64,000 nt of DNA from contig NZ_SSNH01000002.1 of the NCBI RefSeq assembly GCF_005877005.1, positions 62,001 to 126,000 on the forward strand, in the 5' to 3' direction. Shown piece by piece: positions 51,637 to 60,845 of this stretch. Positions within the stretch are counted from its first letter, which is position 1, and each line of letters starts with the position of its first letter. The notes below the pieces were generated by a model, which worked only from the letters and a program-made list of their open reading frames with translations, was not told the DNA's origin and did no database searches. The translations under genes and the position numbers were made by a program. Source of the stretch: Sinomonas susongensis. GTDB lineage: Bacteria; Actinomycetota; Actinomycetes; Actinomycetales; Micrococcaceae.

Positions 51637-53193
51637 TCACTGCTGCTGCTCCGCCTGACGATCCCGCCAACTGCTCTCGACCGGCCAGACGCTCGTGCGC
51701 TCCCGGATGCTGATCGAGTGGCGGGGCTCCGCCTCGATGGGCATGTTGCGCGACTCGGCGAGCACCCACGTGTCCTTCGACCCGCCGCCCTGGCTCGAGT
51801 TGACGATGAGGCTGCCCTCCCTGAGCGCGACCCGCGTGAGGCCCCCCGGCAGGACCCACACGTCGTCGCCGTCGTTGACGGCGAAGGGACGCAGGTCGAC
51901 GTGGCGCGGACCGAACCTGTTCCCGCTCAGCGTGGGGACGGTGCTGAGCTGGAGCACCGGCTGCGCGATCCACCCTCGGGGATCCTCGACGAGCCGCTGC
52001 CGCAGGGCGTCGAGCTCCTCAGGGCTCGCATCCGGGCCGATCACGAGGCCCTTCCCGCCCGAGCCGTCGACAGGCTTCACGACGAGTTCGTCGAGGCGGT
52101 CGAGCACCTCCTCGCGCGCCCCGTCCTCCTCGAGCCGGAAGGTGTCGACGTTCGCGATGATCGGCTCCTCCCCGAGGTAGTAGCGGATGATGTCGGGCAC
52201 GTACGAGTAGACGAGCTTGTCGTCCGCGACCCCGTTGCCCACCGCGTTCGCGATCGTCACGCCGCCCGCGCGGGCGGCGTTCACGAGGCCCGGGCAGCCG
52301 AGCATCGAGTCGGACCGGAACTGCAGGGGGTCCAGGAAGTCATCGTCGATGCGCTTGTAGATCACGTCGACACGCTGCTCGCCCGCCGTCGTCCGCATGT
52401 AGACCCGGTTCCCGCGGCAGATCAGGTCACGGCCCTCGACCAGTTCGACGCCCATGAGGCCGGCCAGCAGTGTGTGCTCGAAGTAGGCCGAGTTGAAGAC
52501 GCCCGGCGTGAGGACCACGACGGTGGGCTCGTCGACGCCGGCCGGCGCCGTGCGGCGCAGCGCAGAGAGCAGCCGGCGTGGATACTCCTCGACCGGCCGG
52601 ATGGGCTGCTGGCTGAACGCCTCGGGAAGGCCCTTCGCCATGGCACGCCGGTTCTCGAGCACGTAGCTCACCCCCGAGGGCACCCGGACGTTGTCCTCGA
52701 GCACGCGGAAGGTACCCTCGCCGTCGCGCACGACGTCGATGCCCGAGATGTGCACGCGCACGCCCCCCGCGGGCTCGAAGCCGTGGACCTGCCGGTGGAA
52801 GTGCTTGCTCGACGTGATGATGCGGCGGGGCACGACGCCGTCGGCCGCTACCGACATCCTGCCGTAGACGTCGTTGAGGAACGCCTCGAGGGCACGCACC
52901 CGCTGGGCCACGCCGCGCTCCAGGACGTTCCATTCCGGGGCCGAGATGACGCGGGGGACGATGTCGAGCGGAAAGGGACGTTCCTCCCCCGCGTAATCGA
53001 ACGTGACCCCTCGGTCGAGGAACGTCCTGGCCATGGAATCGGCCCGCGAGCTGACGTCGGCGAGGTCGAGGCTCGCGAGCGCTTCCTCGAGCTGGCGGTA
53101 CGTGGGACGCGCCACCTGATCGGGGGCGAACATCTCGTCGTACGCGCCTGTCCGGGCGGCGGCGACGGCGTAGTCCTCGAAGAGATCCGACAT
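51637..53193 (-). CDS. circularly permuted ATP-grasp protein (DUF404/DUF407 type)
   Basis: 518 aa. The permuted ATP-grasp fold is recognised by VPSGVSYVLENRRAM, PTVVVLTPGVFNSAYFEH, RIDDDFLDPLQF, ELVVKPVDGSGGKGLVIG and HVDLRPFAVNDG. Family members are predicted amide ligases acting on peptides or small molecules, with no proven product. A tail rich in Gln ends the protein (RQAEQQQ). First gene of the operon. Confidence 0.93.
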   Translation of the reverse strand: MSDLFEDYAVAAARTGAYDEMFAPDQVARPTYRQLEEALASLDLADVSSRADSMARTFLDRGVTFDYAGEERPFPLDIVPRVISAPEWNVLERGVAQRVRALEAFLNDVYGRMSVAADGVVPRRIITSSKHFHRQVHGFEPAGGVRVHISGIDVVRDGEGTFRVLEDNVRVPSGVSYVLENRRAMAKGLPEAFSQQPIRPVEEYPRRLLSALRRTAPAGVDEPTVVVLTPGVFNSAYFEHTLLAGLMGVELVEGRDLICRGNRVYMRTTAGEQRVDVIYKRIDDDFLDPLQFRSDSMLGCPGLVNAARAGGVTIANAVGNGVADDKLVYSYVPDIIRYYLGEEPIIANVDTFRLEEDGAREEVLDRLDELVVKPVDGSGGKGLVIGPDASPEELDALRQRLVEDPRGWIAQPVLQLSTVPTLSGNRFGPRHVDLRPFAVNDGDDVWVLPGGLTRVALREGSLIVNSSQGGGSKDTWVLAESRNMPIEAEPRHSISIRERTSVWPVESSWRDRQAEQQQ

Positions 53194-53260
53194 AGGGGAC
53201 AGCCTTTCATCAATTGGCGGCGCATGCATATCGGCTCCTCGGCGTGCCGGAGGGGCGTGA

Positions 53261-53273
53261 TTGAATGGCCGCG
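53261..53273 (+). promoter_or_regulatory. possible leaderless -10 box of pepN
   Basis: TTGAAT (53261-53266) lies 6 nt before GTG 53273; weaker than its neighbours because of the TT start. Alternatively TTG 53261 is itself a start codon with GGAGG (53249-53253) 7 nt upstream. Confidence 0.3.
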
Positions 53274-55942
53274 TGTCGAACCAGAACCTGAGCCGTGACG
53301 AGGCAGCCGAACGAGCTCGGCTCATCAAGGTCGAGTCGTACCATGTGACCCTCGACCTGCGGGCGGCCGAGGACCCGGCGAGCCTTGCGTTCGGAACGAC
53401 CAGCGTGATCGACTTCAGCGCAGCGCCCGGAGCGTCCACGTTCGCAGACTTCGTGGGCGAAGCGGTGACGAGCGTTGTGCTCAACGGGCGGCTGCTCGAC
53501 GAGACTGCTGTCTACGACGGCGCGCGGGTCCGCCTGGAGGGACTCGAAGGCCGCAACCGTCTCGAGGTGACGGCGCTTGCGCTGTACAGCCGGAGCGGCG
53601 AGGGGCTGCACCGTTTCGTCGACCCCGTGGACGGACGCACGTACCTCTACACGCAGTGCGAACCTGCCGACGCCCGCCGCTACTTCGCGAACTTCGAGCA
53701 GCCCGACCTCAAGGCGAGCATCGCCTTCACGGTCCTTGCCCCGGCGCCGTGGGTGGTCAGCGCGAACGGCCCCGCCGTCACGCGGGCCGAACTGCACGCC
53801 GAAGGCGGGGACCCCGCCGTCGCACGCTGGGATTTCGGCCCGACGCCGCCGATGCCGACCTACGTCGCCGCCGTCCTCGCGGGACCGTACCACCGGGCCG
53901 AGGACGTCTGGACGCGGCCAGCGCCCGCTCACGCCGAGCCCAGCGATGCCTTGGCAGCCTCCGCCCCCGCCGGACCACTCACCGTTCCCCTCGCCGCCTA
54001 CTGCCGCGCCTCGCTCGCGGAGCACTTCGATGCGGACAGGATCTTCGCACTCACGAAGCAGGGCCTGGACTTCTACCATTCGGTCTTCTCGCCGGCATAC
54101 CCCTGGGGCAAGTACGAACAGGCCTTCGTTCCCGAGTACAACCTCGGCGCGATGGAGAATCCGGGTCTGGTGACGTTCACGGAGCAGTACGTGTTCGCCT
54201 CGCGCGCAGCGGACTCGCAGTACGAGGGCCGCGCCAACACACTCCTCCACGAGATGGCCCACATGTGGTTCGGCGACCTCGTGACGATGCGCTGGTGGGA
54301 CGATCTGTGGCTCAAGGAATCGTTCGCCGAGTACATGGGAACCCTCGGCGTCGAGAAGGCGACCGACTGGGACACCTCATGGGTGAACTTCGCCAACCGG
54401 CGCAAGGCGTGGGCCTACGTCCAGGACCAGCTTCCCACGACGCACCCCATCGTCGCGGACGTGCCGGACCTCGAGGCGGCGGAGCAGAACTTCGACGGAA
54501 TAACGTATGCGAAGGGTGCGTCGGTGCTCAAGCAGCTCGTCGCCTACGTGGGCGAGGAGGCGTTCTTCGCAGCGGCCCGTGAGTACTTCGGGAAGCACGC
54601 CTATGGGAACACCTCCCTGGCCGACCTCCTCGACGCGCTCGGCGGGGCCTCCGGCAAGCCCATGGACGAATGGGCCGCTGCGTGGCTCCAGACCGCAGGA
54701 CTCCCGCTGCTCGAGCCCGAGGTGGAATACGACGGCGACCGGCTAACCCACTTTGCGGTGCGGCAGACGGCGGTGGACCCTGTGACTGGGACGTCGGCTC
54801 CCCGCCCCCACAGACTGTGCATCGGCCTGTATTCGCGGGGGTCGGGCAGCAGGATCGAGCGCACCCACAGTGTCGAGGTGGCGATCGCGGGCGGCCTGGC
54901 CGGCGGGCGTACGGAGGTCCCGGAACTCTCGGGGCTTCCGTCCCCCGACCTCATCCTCGTCAACGACGAGGACCTCACGTACGCAAAGGTCCGCCTCGAC
55001 CCCAGGTCGGCGCGGACGGTCCACGCGTCCCTCGGAGACATTGCCGACCCGCTTGCGCGGGCCCTGTGCTGGACGGCCCTGTGGCACGAGGTGCGCGACG
55101 GCGAATCGCCCGTCCGCGACTACGTGCGGGCGGTCGCGGGCTTCGGGCCGTCCGAGACGACGATCGGGGTCCTCCTCACCGTGCTGGACAACGCCCGCCT
55201 GGGGATCGAGCGGTATGCCTCCACCGAGGAACGCGACTCGCTCCGCGCCGAGTATCTTGCGGCCGTCGCGCAGCACCTGAAGGAGGCCGATCCGGGCTCG
55301 GACCAACAGCTCGCGTGGGCCAGGGCCCTCGCGAGGGGCAGCCGTTTCGGGGGCGGGCAGCTAGCGCTCGTGCGCTCGCTGCTCGAGGACGACGGCGTTG
55401 TCCCGGGGGTCACCGCGGACGCCGAGCTGCGCTGGTCGCTGTGGCAGGCTCTGGCCGCCCAGGGCGCAGCAGACGAGTCGGACCTCGACGCTGAACTCAC
55501 GCGTGACGCAACGGCGCGAGGACGGGTCGGCCGCGCCGTCGCGCTCGCGGCCCGCCCAACACGGGAAGCGAAGGCGGAGGCGTGGAGCGCCGCCGTCGAG
55601 CGGGACGACCTCTCCAACGATCTCCTCAAGGCGACCATCGAGGGGTTCGCGCTCGGCCCGGAAGCGCTGCAGCGTCCCCACGTGGACCCCTACTTCTCGT
55701 GCCTCGACAGGGTGTGGGAAGAGAAGTCGAACGAGATGGCAAGCCGGATCGTCGCCGGGCTCTACCCGGGCAGCGATCTCGAGCAGGGTGCCGATCCCGA
55801 GGAAGATGCCGTGCTGGCGCGCACGGACGCGTGGCTCGACCAGCATGCGGGAGCCCCGCGAGCCCTGAGGCGCATCGTCATCGAGCAGCGCGACCATCTG
55901 CGCCGGGCACTCGTGGCCCAGTCCCGCTCCCAACGGGACTGA
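53273..55942 (+). CDS. pepN: aminopeptidase N (M1 family)
   Basis: 889 aa. Removes N-terminal residues from peptides. GAMEN is at about 292-296 and the zinc site HEMAH at 326-330 with Glu349 (HExxH-18-E). The C-terminal ERAP1-like helical domain runs from about 550. GTG 53273 fits the family N-terminus (SNQNLSRDEA); TTG 53261 is an alternative with a better ribosome site. It is divergent from the ATP-grasp operon, 80 bp apart. Confidence 0.94.
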   Translation: MSNQNLSRDEAAERARLIKVESYHVTLDLRAAEDPASLAFGTTSVIDFSAAPGASTFADFVGEAVTSVVLNGRLLDETAVYDGARVRLEGLEGRNRLEVTALALYSRSGEGLHRFVDPVDGRTYLYTQCEPADARRYFANFEQPDLKASIAFTVLAPAPWVVSANGPAVTRAELHAEGGDPAVARWDFGPTPPMPTYVAAVLAGPYHRAEDVWTRPAPAHAEPSDALAASAPAGPLTVPLAAYCRASLAEHFDADRIFALTKQGLDFYHSVFSPAYPWGKYEQAFVPEYNLGAMENPGLVTFTEQYVFASRAADSQYEGRANTLLHEMAHMWFGDLVTMRWWDDLWLKESFAEYMGTLGVEKATDWDTSWVNFANRRKAWAYVQDQLPTTHPIVADVPDLEAAEQNFDGITYAKGASVLKQLVAYVGEEAFFAAAREYFGKHAYGNTSLADLLDALGGASGKPMDEWAAAWLQTAGLPLLEPEVEYDGDRLTHFAVRQTAVDPVTGTSAPRPHRLCIGLYSRGSGSRIERTHSVEVAIAGGLAGGRTEVPELSGLPSPDLILVNDEDLTYAKVRLDPRSARTVHASLGDIADPLARALCWTALWHEVRDGESPVRDYVRAVAGFGPSETTIGVLLTVLDNARLGIERYASTEERDSLRAEYLAAVAQHLKEADPGSDQQLAWARALARGSRFGGGQLALVRSLLEDDGVVPGVTADAELRWSLWQALAAQGAADESDLDAELTRDATARGRVGRAVALAARPTREAKAEAWSAAVERDDLSNDLLKATIEGFALGPEALQRPHVDPYFSCLDRVWEEKSNEMASRIVAGLYPGSDLEQGADPEEDAVLARTDAWLDQHAGAPRALRRIVIEQRDHLRRALVAQSRSQRD

Positions 55943-55953
55943 CCCCCATGCGG

Positions 55954-57012
55954 CTACGGAACGCGGTGCAGCCACTCCTCGGTGCCGAACTTGGATGCCG
56001 CCAGTCGGCGGGCGGCCTCGCGCGAGTCCCGCGAGAGCTCCGTTCGCCGCGCTCCATACCGCCGCTCGAAGGTGCCCATCATGGCATCGAGAAGGGCGGC
56101 CCGGTCCAGCCCCGTCTGGCGCTTGAGCGGATCGACGCGCTTCTTCGCGCTGGAGATCCCCTTGTCCGAGATCTTCTCGCGCCCGATGCGCAGGACCTCG
56201 GTCATCTTCGCGGCGTCGATGTCGTAGCTCATGGTGACGTGGTGGAGCATCGCGCCGTCGCCGAACCTCTTCTGGGCGGCGCCGCCGATCTTGCCCTCGC
56301 CGGTCGCTATGTCGTTGAGGGGCTTGTAGAAGGCCTTGACTCCGACTGATGCCAGCGCCTCCATGACCCACGCGTCGAGGAACGGATAGGAGTCGGCGAA
56401 CGAGAGGCCGTCCACGAGCGATGTCGGCAGGTAGAGCGAATAGGTGATGCAGTTGCCGGCCTCCATGAACATGGCCCCACCTCCGCTCACGCGCCGCACG
56501 ACGGTGATGCCGTAGCGCGCCACCCCTTCGGGGTCGACCTCGTTCCGGTAGGACTGGAACGTCCCGATGACCACGGAGGGCTCGTCCCAGTCCCAGAAGC
56601 GCAGGGTCGGCTTGCGCAGCCCCTCCCCCACCTCCCGGGTGAGAACCTCGTCGAGCGCCACCTGCTCGGTGATCGGGAGGGCCGTGGGCGGGATCACCTC
56701 CCAGTCGTGGTCTCCCCAGGTCGTCGCGTGCCCGAGGGCACGGCGCACGGCGACGGCGACGGCTGCGGGGTCGAAGCCGAACATGACGGTCGACGCGCCT
56801 ACCGACTCGGCAACGGCCGTGGCAATCGCCGCATTGGGCGCCTCGGTCGACAGGCCGACGAGCGCTGCGTTGATGTCGCCGAGAGCCTCGTCCGGCTCGA
56901 CGAAGAAGTCTCCGTTGATGCTCGCCCGGGTGATGACGCCGCCGTCGGCCGCGAGGTCAGCGACCACGAGCTTGCCGCCAGGCACCTTGTATTCACCGTG
57001 ATATTCAGCCAC
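55954..57012 (-). CDS. lplA: lipoate-protein ligase with N-terminal accessory domain
   Basis: 352 aa. Attaches lipoate (or octanoate) to 2-oxoacid dehydrogenase subunits. The N-terminal 90 residues (EYKVPGGKLVVADLAADGGV, SINGDFFVEPDEAL) match the C-terminal accessory domain of standard LplA, placed here before the catalytic domain (about 105-340) with RRVSGGGAMFM, GKIGGAAQKR and the catalytic Lys. GTG start with TAGGCT 6 nt upstream. Confidence 0.88.
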   Translation of the reverse strand: MAEYHGEYKVPGGKLVVADLAADGGVITRASINGDFFVEPDEALGDINAALVGLSTEAPNAAIATAVAESVGASTVMFGFDPAAVAVAVRRALGHATTWGDHDWEVIPPTALPITEQVALDEVLTREVGEGLRKPTLRFWDWDEPSVVIGTFQSYRNEVDPEGVARYGITVVRRVSGGGAMFMEAGNCITYSLYLPTSLVDGLSFADSYPFLDAWVMEALASVGVKAFYKPLNDIATGEGKIGGAAQKRFGDGAMLHHVTMSYDIDAAKMTEVLRIGREKISDKGISSAKKRVDPLKRQTGLDRAALLDAMMGTFERRYGARRTELSRDSREAARRLAASKFGTEEWLHRVP

Positions 57013-57024
57013 CCGACAAGCCTA
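57012..57024 (-). promoter_or_regulatory. leaderless -10 box of lplA
   Basis: TAGGCT (57019-57024, minus) lies 6 nt before GTG 57012. Confidence 0.45.
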
Positions 57025-57040
57025 GTCCCGCGGGGAACGA

Positions 57041-57073
57041 CGGAAGGCGCCGCCCCGAGGGCGGCGCCTTCCG
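57041..57073 (-). terminator. terminator of rpmE2
   Basis: A perfect 15-bp stem (57041-57055 with 57059-57073) and a 3-nt loop lie 39 nt after the rpmE2 stop and upstream of the lplA promoter. Confidence 0.8.
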
Positions 57074-57111
57074 TATGGCAGGACTTGCGTCCGACGTGGC
57101 GAGGACCTGCG

Positions 57112-57369
57112 TCAGGCCTTCTTGCCGAAGCTCTTGAAGCGCGCGTTGAAGCGCTCGACGCGGCCGGCAGAGTCCATGATGCGCTGCTTGCCCGTGTAGA
57201 ACGGGTGCGACTCGGACGAGATTTCGACGTCGATGACCGGGTAGGTGTTGCCGTCCTCCCACTCGATCGTCTTGTCAGAGGTGACCGTGGAGCGGGTCAG
57301 GAACTTGGTGCCGGAGGCGAGGTCGTTGAAGACGACCGGCGCGTACTTCGGATGGATATCAGACTTCAC
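57112..57369 (-). CDS. rpmE2: ribosomal protein L31 type B
   Basis: 85 aa. It has the type B start [14 protein letters not shown] and lacks the CxxC zinc ligands of type A L31, so it is the zinc-free paralogue. [11 protein letters not shown] and the basic end [11 protein letters not shown] are typical. In other actinobacteria such paralogues are often Zur-regulated, but I see no Zur-box palindrome here. Confidence 0.95.
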   Translation of the reverse strand: MKSDIHPKYAPVVFNDLASGTKFLTRSTVTSDKTIEWEDGNTYPVIDVEISSESHPFYTGKQRIMDSAGRVERFNARFKSFGKKA

Positions 57370-57447
57370 AATGGGACCTTTGCTAGGGCTCTGGATTTTG
57401 CCAGAGGCCAGGTGTGAACGCCCTCGCGATTGGAGGGCCAGCCATGA

Positions 57448-57453
57448 ATTCTA
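57448..57453 (-). promoter_or_regulatory. rpmE2: -10 box of rpmE2 promoter
   Basis: TAGAAT on the minus strand gives a leader of about 72 nt; the -35 is not evident. Confidence 0.4.
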
Positions 57454-57486
57454 GCATGGGCGCGCCCCAGCAGCAGGAGCTCCGGC

Positions 57487-58293
57487 TCAGCGCGGCCGGA
57501 GCTCCCAGAAGACGACTGCGCTCGCGGCGGCGACGTTGAGCGAGTCGACGCCGGGACGCATCGGGATCCTGACGGCGAGGTCGACGGCGTCGAGCGTCTC
57601 GGGGAGGATCCCCGCGCCTTCCGTGCCGAGCACGAGCGCAAGGCGGTCCAGACGGCGTGCGCCGAGGGCGTCGAGGTCGAGGGCGTCGTCGGTGAGCTCC
57701 ATCGCAGCGATCGTGAAGCCTAGGTCCCGCAGCTGCTCGATGCCCCCGGGCCAGGATTCGAGGCGCGCCCAGGGGACTTGGAACACAGTGCCCATGCTGA
57801 CCCGAATGCTCCGGCGGTACAACGGGTCACCGCACCTCGGGGTGACCAGGACGGCGTCGATGCCGAGCGCGGCTGCCGAGCGGAAGATCGCGCCGACATT
57901 CGTGTGGTCGACGATGTCCTCGAGCACGGCGACGCGGTGGGCGCCCGTGAGGAGCTCCGCGACGGGGATCGGCGCGGGCCGGTGCATCGCTGCCATGGCC
58001 CCCCGATGGAGGTGGAAGCCGGTGATCTCCTCGAGCAGCTCCGGTGGTCCGACGAAGGCGGGGGCGTCGGGAAAGGCTTCCAACACGTCGCTGAGCCCCT
58101 CGAGCCACTTCTCAGCCAGGAAGAACGAACGGGGGCGGTGGCCGGCCGCGAGTGCGCGGCGCAGCACCCGGGAAGATTCAGCGATGTACAGCCCCTCGGC
58201 CGGCTCGCGGACTTTCCGGAGGTGCACATCGGTGAGGCTCGTGTAGTCGGCGACCCTCGGATCGTCCGCGCCGTCGATGCGGAAGACGCTCAC
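57487..58293 (-). CDS. SpoU/TrmH-family RNA methyltransferase
   Basis: 268 aa. The C-terminal SPOUT knot has VAVLEDIVDHTNVGAIFRSA, LVLGTEGAGIL and IPMRPGVDSLNVAAASAV (motifs 1-3); the N-terminal 95 residues are the substrate-binding domain. It 2'-O-methylates tRNA or rRNA; which one is unknown. GTG 58293 overlaps the stop of the permease gene (GTGA). Confidence 0.9.
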   Translation of the reverse strand: MSVFRIDGADDPRVADYTSLTDVHLRKVREPAEGLYIAESSRVLRRALAAGHRPRSFFLAEKWLEGLSDVLEAFPDAPAFVGPPELLEEITGFHLHRGAMAAMHRPAPIPVAELLTGAHRVAVLEDIVDHTNVGAIFRSAAALGIDAVLVTPRCGDPLYRRSIRVSMGTVFQVPWARLESWPGGIEQLRDLGFTIAAMELTDDALDLDALGARRLDRLALVLGTEGAGILPETLDAVDLAVRIPMRPGVDSLNVAAASAVVFWELRPR

Positions 58294-59084
58294 GCCACGA
58301 GCTTCCCGACAAGGTTGACAAGCGCCACCACGCCGAGGACGACGATCACCACGCGGAGCACGGTCGGAGACATCCGCCGCCCGATGCCGGCGCCGAGGAA
58401 GCCGCCCAGGAGCGAACCGACCGCGATGAGCAGGACGACGAGCCAGTTGATCCGGTCGAAGGCGAGCAGCAGATACGAGACGGCAGCGATCAGGTTCACG
58501 ACAAGGCTCAGGACGACCTTGATCGCATTGGACTGCTGGAGCGTGCCGTGGAAGAAGATTCCGAGCACGGCCATGAGCAGTACGCCCTGCGCGGCCGTGA
58601 AGTACCCGCCGTACACGCCGATGATGAAGACGAGCACGTAGAGGATCAGAGGCAGCTTCTGGTGGTCCGCCTGCTCGGGGGTCACATAGGCCAGGGCCTG
58701 GCGCCGCCTCGCCCACGCCGCGAGGCGCGGCTGGAAGATGACCAGAAGGATGGCGATGACGACAAGCGCGGGAGCGACGTAGCCGAACACGCTCTCGGGC
58801 AGGTGCAGCAGGAGGATCGCCCCGATGAGGCCGCCGACGAAGGAGACCGGCAGCAGCCGCAGCAGCGTGCGCCGCGCGCTCGCGGCCTCGCGCCGATAGC
58901 CCCACGCACCCGAGAACCCTCCGGCCACGAGGCCCATGGCGTTCGAGATGATGGCGTTGACAGGGGCATAGCCCAACGCCACCAGAACAGGGAACGTCAC
59001 GAGCGAGCCGGAGCCGACGATCGTGTTGATCGTTCCGGCCCACAGGCCCGCGACGAAGACGAGCAGGTCGCCCCAGATGTTCAC
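58290..59084 (-). CDS. TauE/SafE-family permease
   Basis: 264 aa with about eight membrane helices. The family motifs INTIVGSGSLVTFPVL (near the N-terminus) and YGGYFTAAQGVLLM (second half) are present. Members export sulfite, sulfonates or other organic anions; substrate not evident. GTG 59084 is 2 nt after the ABC ATPase stop. Confidence 0.9.
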   Translation of the reverse strand: MNIWGDLLVFVAGLWAGTINTIVGSGSLVTFPVLVALGYAPVNAIISNAMGLVAGGFSGAWGYRREAASARRTLLRLLPVSFVGGLIGAILLLHLPESVFGYVAPALVVIAILLVIFQPRLAAWARRRQALAYVTPEQADHQKLPLILYVLVFIIGVYGGYFTAAQGVLLMAVLGIFFHGTLQQSNAIKVVLSLVVNLIAAVSYLLLAFDRINWLVVLLIAVGSLLGGFLGAGIGRRMSPTVLRVVIVVLGVVALVNLVGKLVA

Positions 59085-59086
59085 AG

Positions 59087-59890
59087 TCAGACGCGGGCGC
59101 CGGCGGCAGCCCGCCGGACAGCGGTGTAGCGACCGCCATTCGCGGTGACCTCGAGTGGCAGCCCGAAGGTCTCGCTCAGGCGCTCCTCGGTCAGGACGCT
59201 GTCGATCTCCCCCTCGGCGACGACGCGGCCGTCGCGCAGCAGCAGCGCGTGCGTGAACCCAGGAGGGACCTCTTCGAGGTGGTGCGTCACGAGCACGAGC
59301 GCGGGGGCCGATTCGTCCTCGGCGAGCTCGCTGAGCTTGTAGACGAGCTCCTCGCGGCCGCCCAGGTCCAGCCCTGCGCCCGGCTCGTCGAGCAGGAGCA
59401 GTTCTGGATCCGTCATGAGGGCGCGGGCGATCTGGACGCGCTTCCGCTCGCCCTCGCTGAGCGTCGAGAAGACCCGGCCGAGGAGGGGGCCCATGCCCCA
59501 CTCGTTCAGGAGACGGAAGGCGCGGCGCTCATCGTCCTTCTCATAGGCTTCCCGCCAGCGTCCTGTCACGCCGTACGCGGCGGTGACGACGACATTGAGC
59601 ACCTTCTCGTGCTCGGGGATCTGGTTCGCAAGGGCCGCGGAGGCCAGGCCGATCCGCGGCCTGAGGTCGAAGACATCGACCCGGCCGAGGGTCTCGTCGA
59701 GGATCTGCACGGTGCCTCGGGTCGGATGCATCCGCGCGGCGGCGAGTTGGAGAAGGGTTGTCTTGCCCGCACCGTTGGGGCCCAGGACGACCCAGCGCTC
59801 CCCCTCGCGAACCTTCCAGTCAACGCCGTCGAGCAGCGTCTTGGCGCCGCGGACCACGCTCACGCCCGATAGCTGGAGAACATCGCTCAT
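59087..59890 (-). CDS. ABC transporter ATP-binding protein (stand-alone)
   Basis: 267 aa. Walker A GPNGAGKTT at 37-45, signature LSEGERKRV and Walker B LLLLDEPGAGLD are all present. It is related to iron/molybdate-type ATPases, but no permease is adjacent; the neighbouring TauE/SafE gene is not an ABC permease. TAGGGT lies 8 nt upstream of ATG 59890. Confidence 0.88.
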   Translation of the reverse strand: MSDVLQLSGVSVVRGAKTLLDGVDWKVREGERWVVLGPNGAGKTTLLQLAAARMHPTRGTVQILDETLGRVDVFDLRPRIGLASAALANQIPEHEKVLNVVVTAAYGVTGRWREAYEKDDERRAFRLLNEWGMGPLLGRVFSTLSEGERKRVQIARALMTDPELLLLDEPGAGLDLGGREELVYKLSELAEDESAPALVLVTHHLEEVPPGFTHALLLRDGRVVAEGEIDSVLTEERLSETFGLPLEVTANGGRYTAVRRAAAGARV

Positions 59891-59944
59891 GGAACTAGAC
59901 CCTATTCCAGACTTCCGCCGTCGGCGAAACGCAGTGCCAGTCGA

Positions 59945-59958
59945 TAGAATCCCGCCTA
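59945..59958 (+). promoter_or_regulatory. leaderless -10 box of serB
   Basis: TAGAAT at 59945-59950 lies 7 nt before ATG 59958. Confidence 0.5.
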
Positions 59959-60839
59959 TGCCCTCCAGCTTCGCCTTGGTCCTGTCTGCCCGCACGCTGC
60001 TGCCGCAGGCCGGGCGCGCCGCCGTCGAGCTCCTGCAACCCTTCGGCGCGACGGTCGGGGCGTTCGCAGCCCCCTCCGGCGATGGTCGCTACGAGGTCCT
60101 GACGGCCGCCGTCGAACTGGACGATGCCCGTCTGGCCGAGGCGCGCGAGTCCCTCGCTGGCCTTGCCGGGGCCGAGGCCGCTCTCGTCCCGGCCGAAGTC
60201 CGCGACGCCGAGCGCAAGTTCCTCATCATGGACGTGGACTCCACGCTCATCCAGCAGGAGGTCATCGAGCTCCTCGCGGAGCATGCGGGCAAGCGGGCCG
60301 AGGTCGCCGCGGTCACGGAGGCGGCAATGCGGGGGGAGCTCGACTTCGCCCAGAGCCTCCACGCCAGGGTGCGGACCCTGGAGGGGCTCCCGGTCGAGGT
60401 CATCGACCGGGTCCGCGAGGCCGTTCTGCTGACGCCCGGCGCGGAGGAACTCATCGGGGCTTACCATGCCGCCGGGCACCCCGTGGCCGTGGTGTCCGGG
60501 GGCTTCAACCAGATCCTCGCTCCGCTCGCGACGCGGCTCGAACTCGACTTCTGGCGGGCGAACGAACTCGAGATCCTCGATGGACGGCTCACGGGCCGGG
60601 TCGTGGGCGAGGTCGTCGACAGGGCCGTGAAGGAGCACAGCCTGCGTGTCTGGGCGGCCGAACGCGGCGTTTCCCTCGAAGGGTGCATCGCCGTGGGCGA
60701 CGGCGCCAACGACCTCGACATGCTCGCGGCGGCGGGCCTCGGAGTGGCCTTCCACGCGAAGCCTGCTGTGCGCGCCGCCGCGGACGCCGCCGTCGACCTC
60801 CCCTACCTCGACGTCGTGCGGCACTTCGCCGGGCTCTGA
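59958..60839 (+). CDS. serB: phosphoserine phosphatase SerB
   Basis: 293 aa. Last step of serine synthesis. HAD motifs: DVDSTL (Asp92, Asp94), VVSGGFN and GDGANDLDM. An N-terminal domain of about 85 residues precedes them, as in other actinobacterial SerB. It converges with the SDR gene over a 97-bp terminator region. Confidence 0.95.
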   Translation: MPSSFALVLSARTLLPQAGRAAVELLQPFGATVGAFAAPSGDGRYEVLTAAVELDDARLAEARESLAGLAGAEAALVPAEVRDAERKFLIMDVDSTLIQQEVIELLAEHAGKRAEVAAVTEAAMRGELDFAQSLHARVRTLEGLPVEVIDRVREAVLLTPGAEELIGAYHAAGHPVAVVSGGFNQILAPLATRLELDFWRANELEILDGRLTGRVVGEVVDRAVKEHSLRVWAAERGVSLEGCIAVGDGANDLDMLAAAGLGVAFHAKPAVRAAADAAVDLPYLDVVRHFAGL

Positions 60840-60845
60840 AGCACG

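Noticed and set aside
57370-57486. Zur box upstream of type B L31
   Set aside because: No AT-rich palindrome of Zur type is present in the gap, so zinc regulation cannot be claimed.
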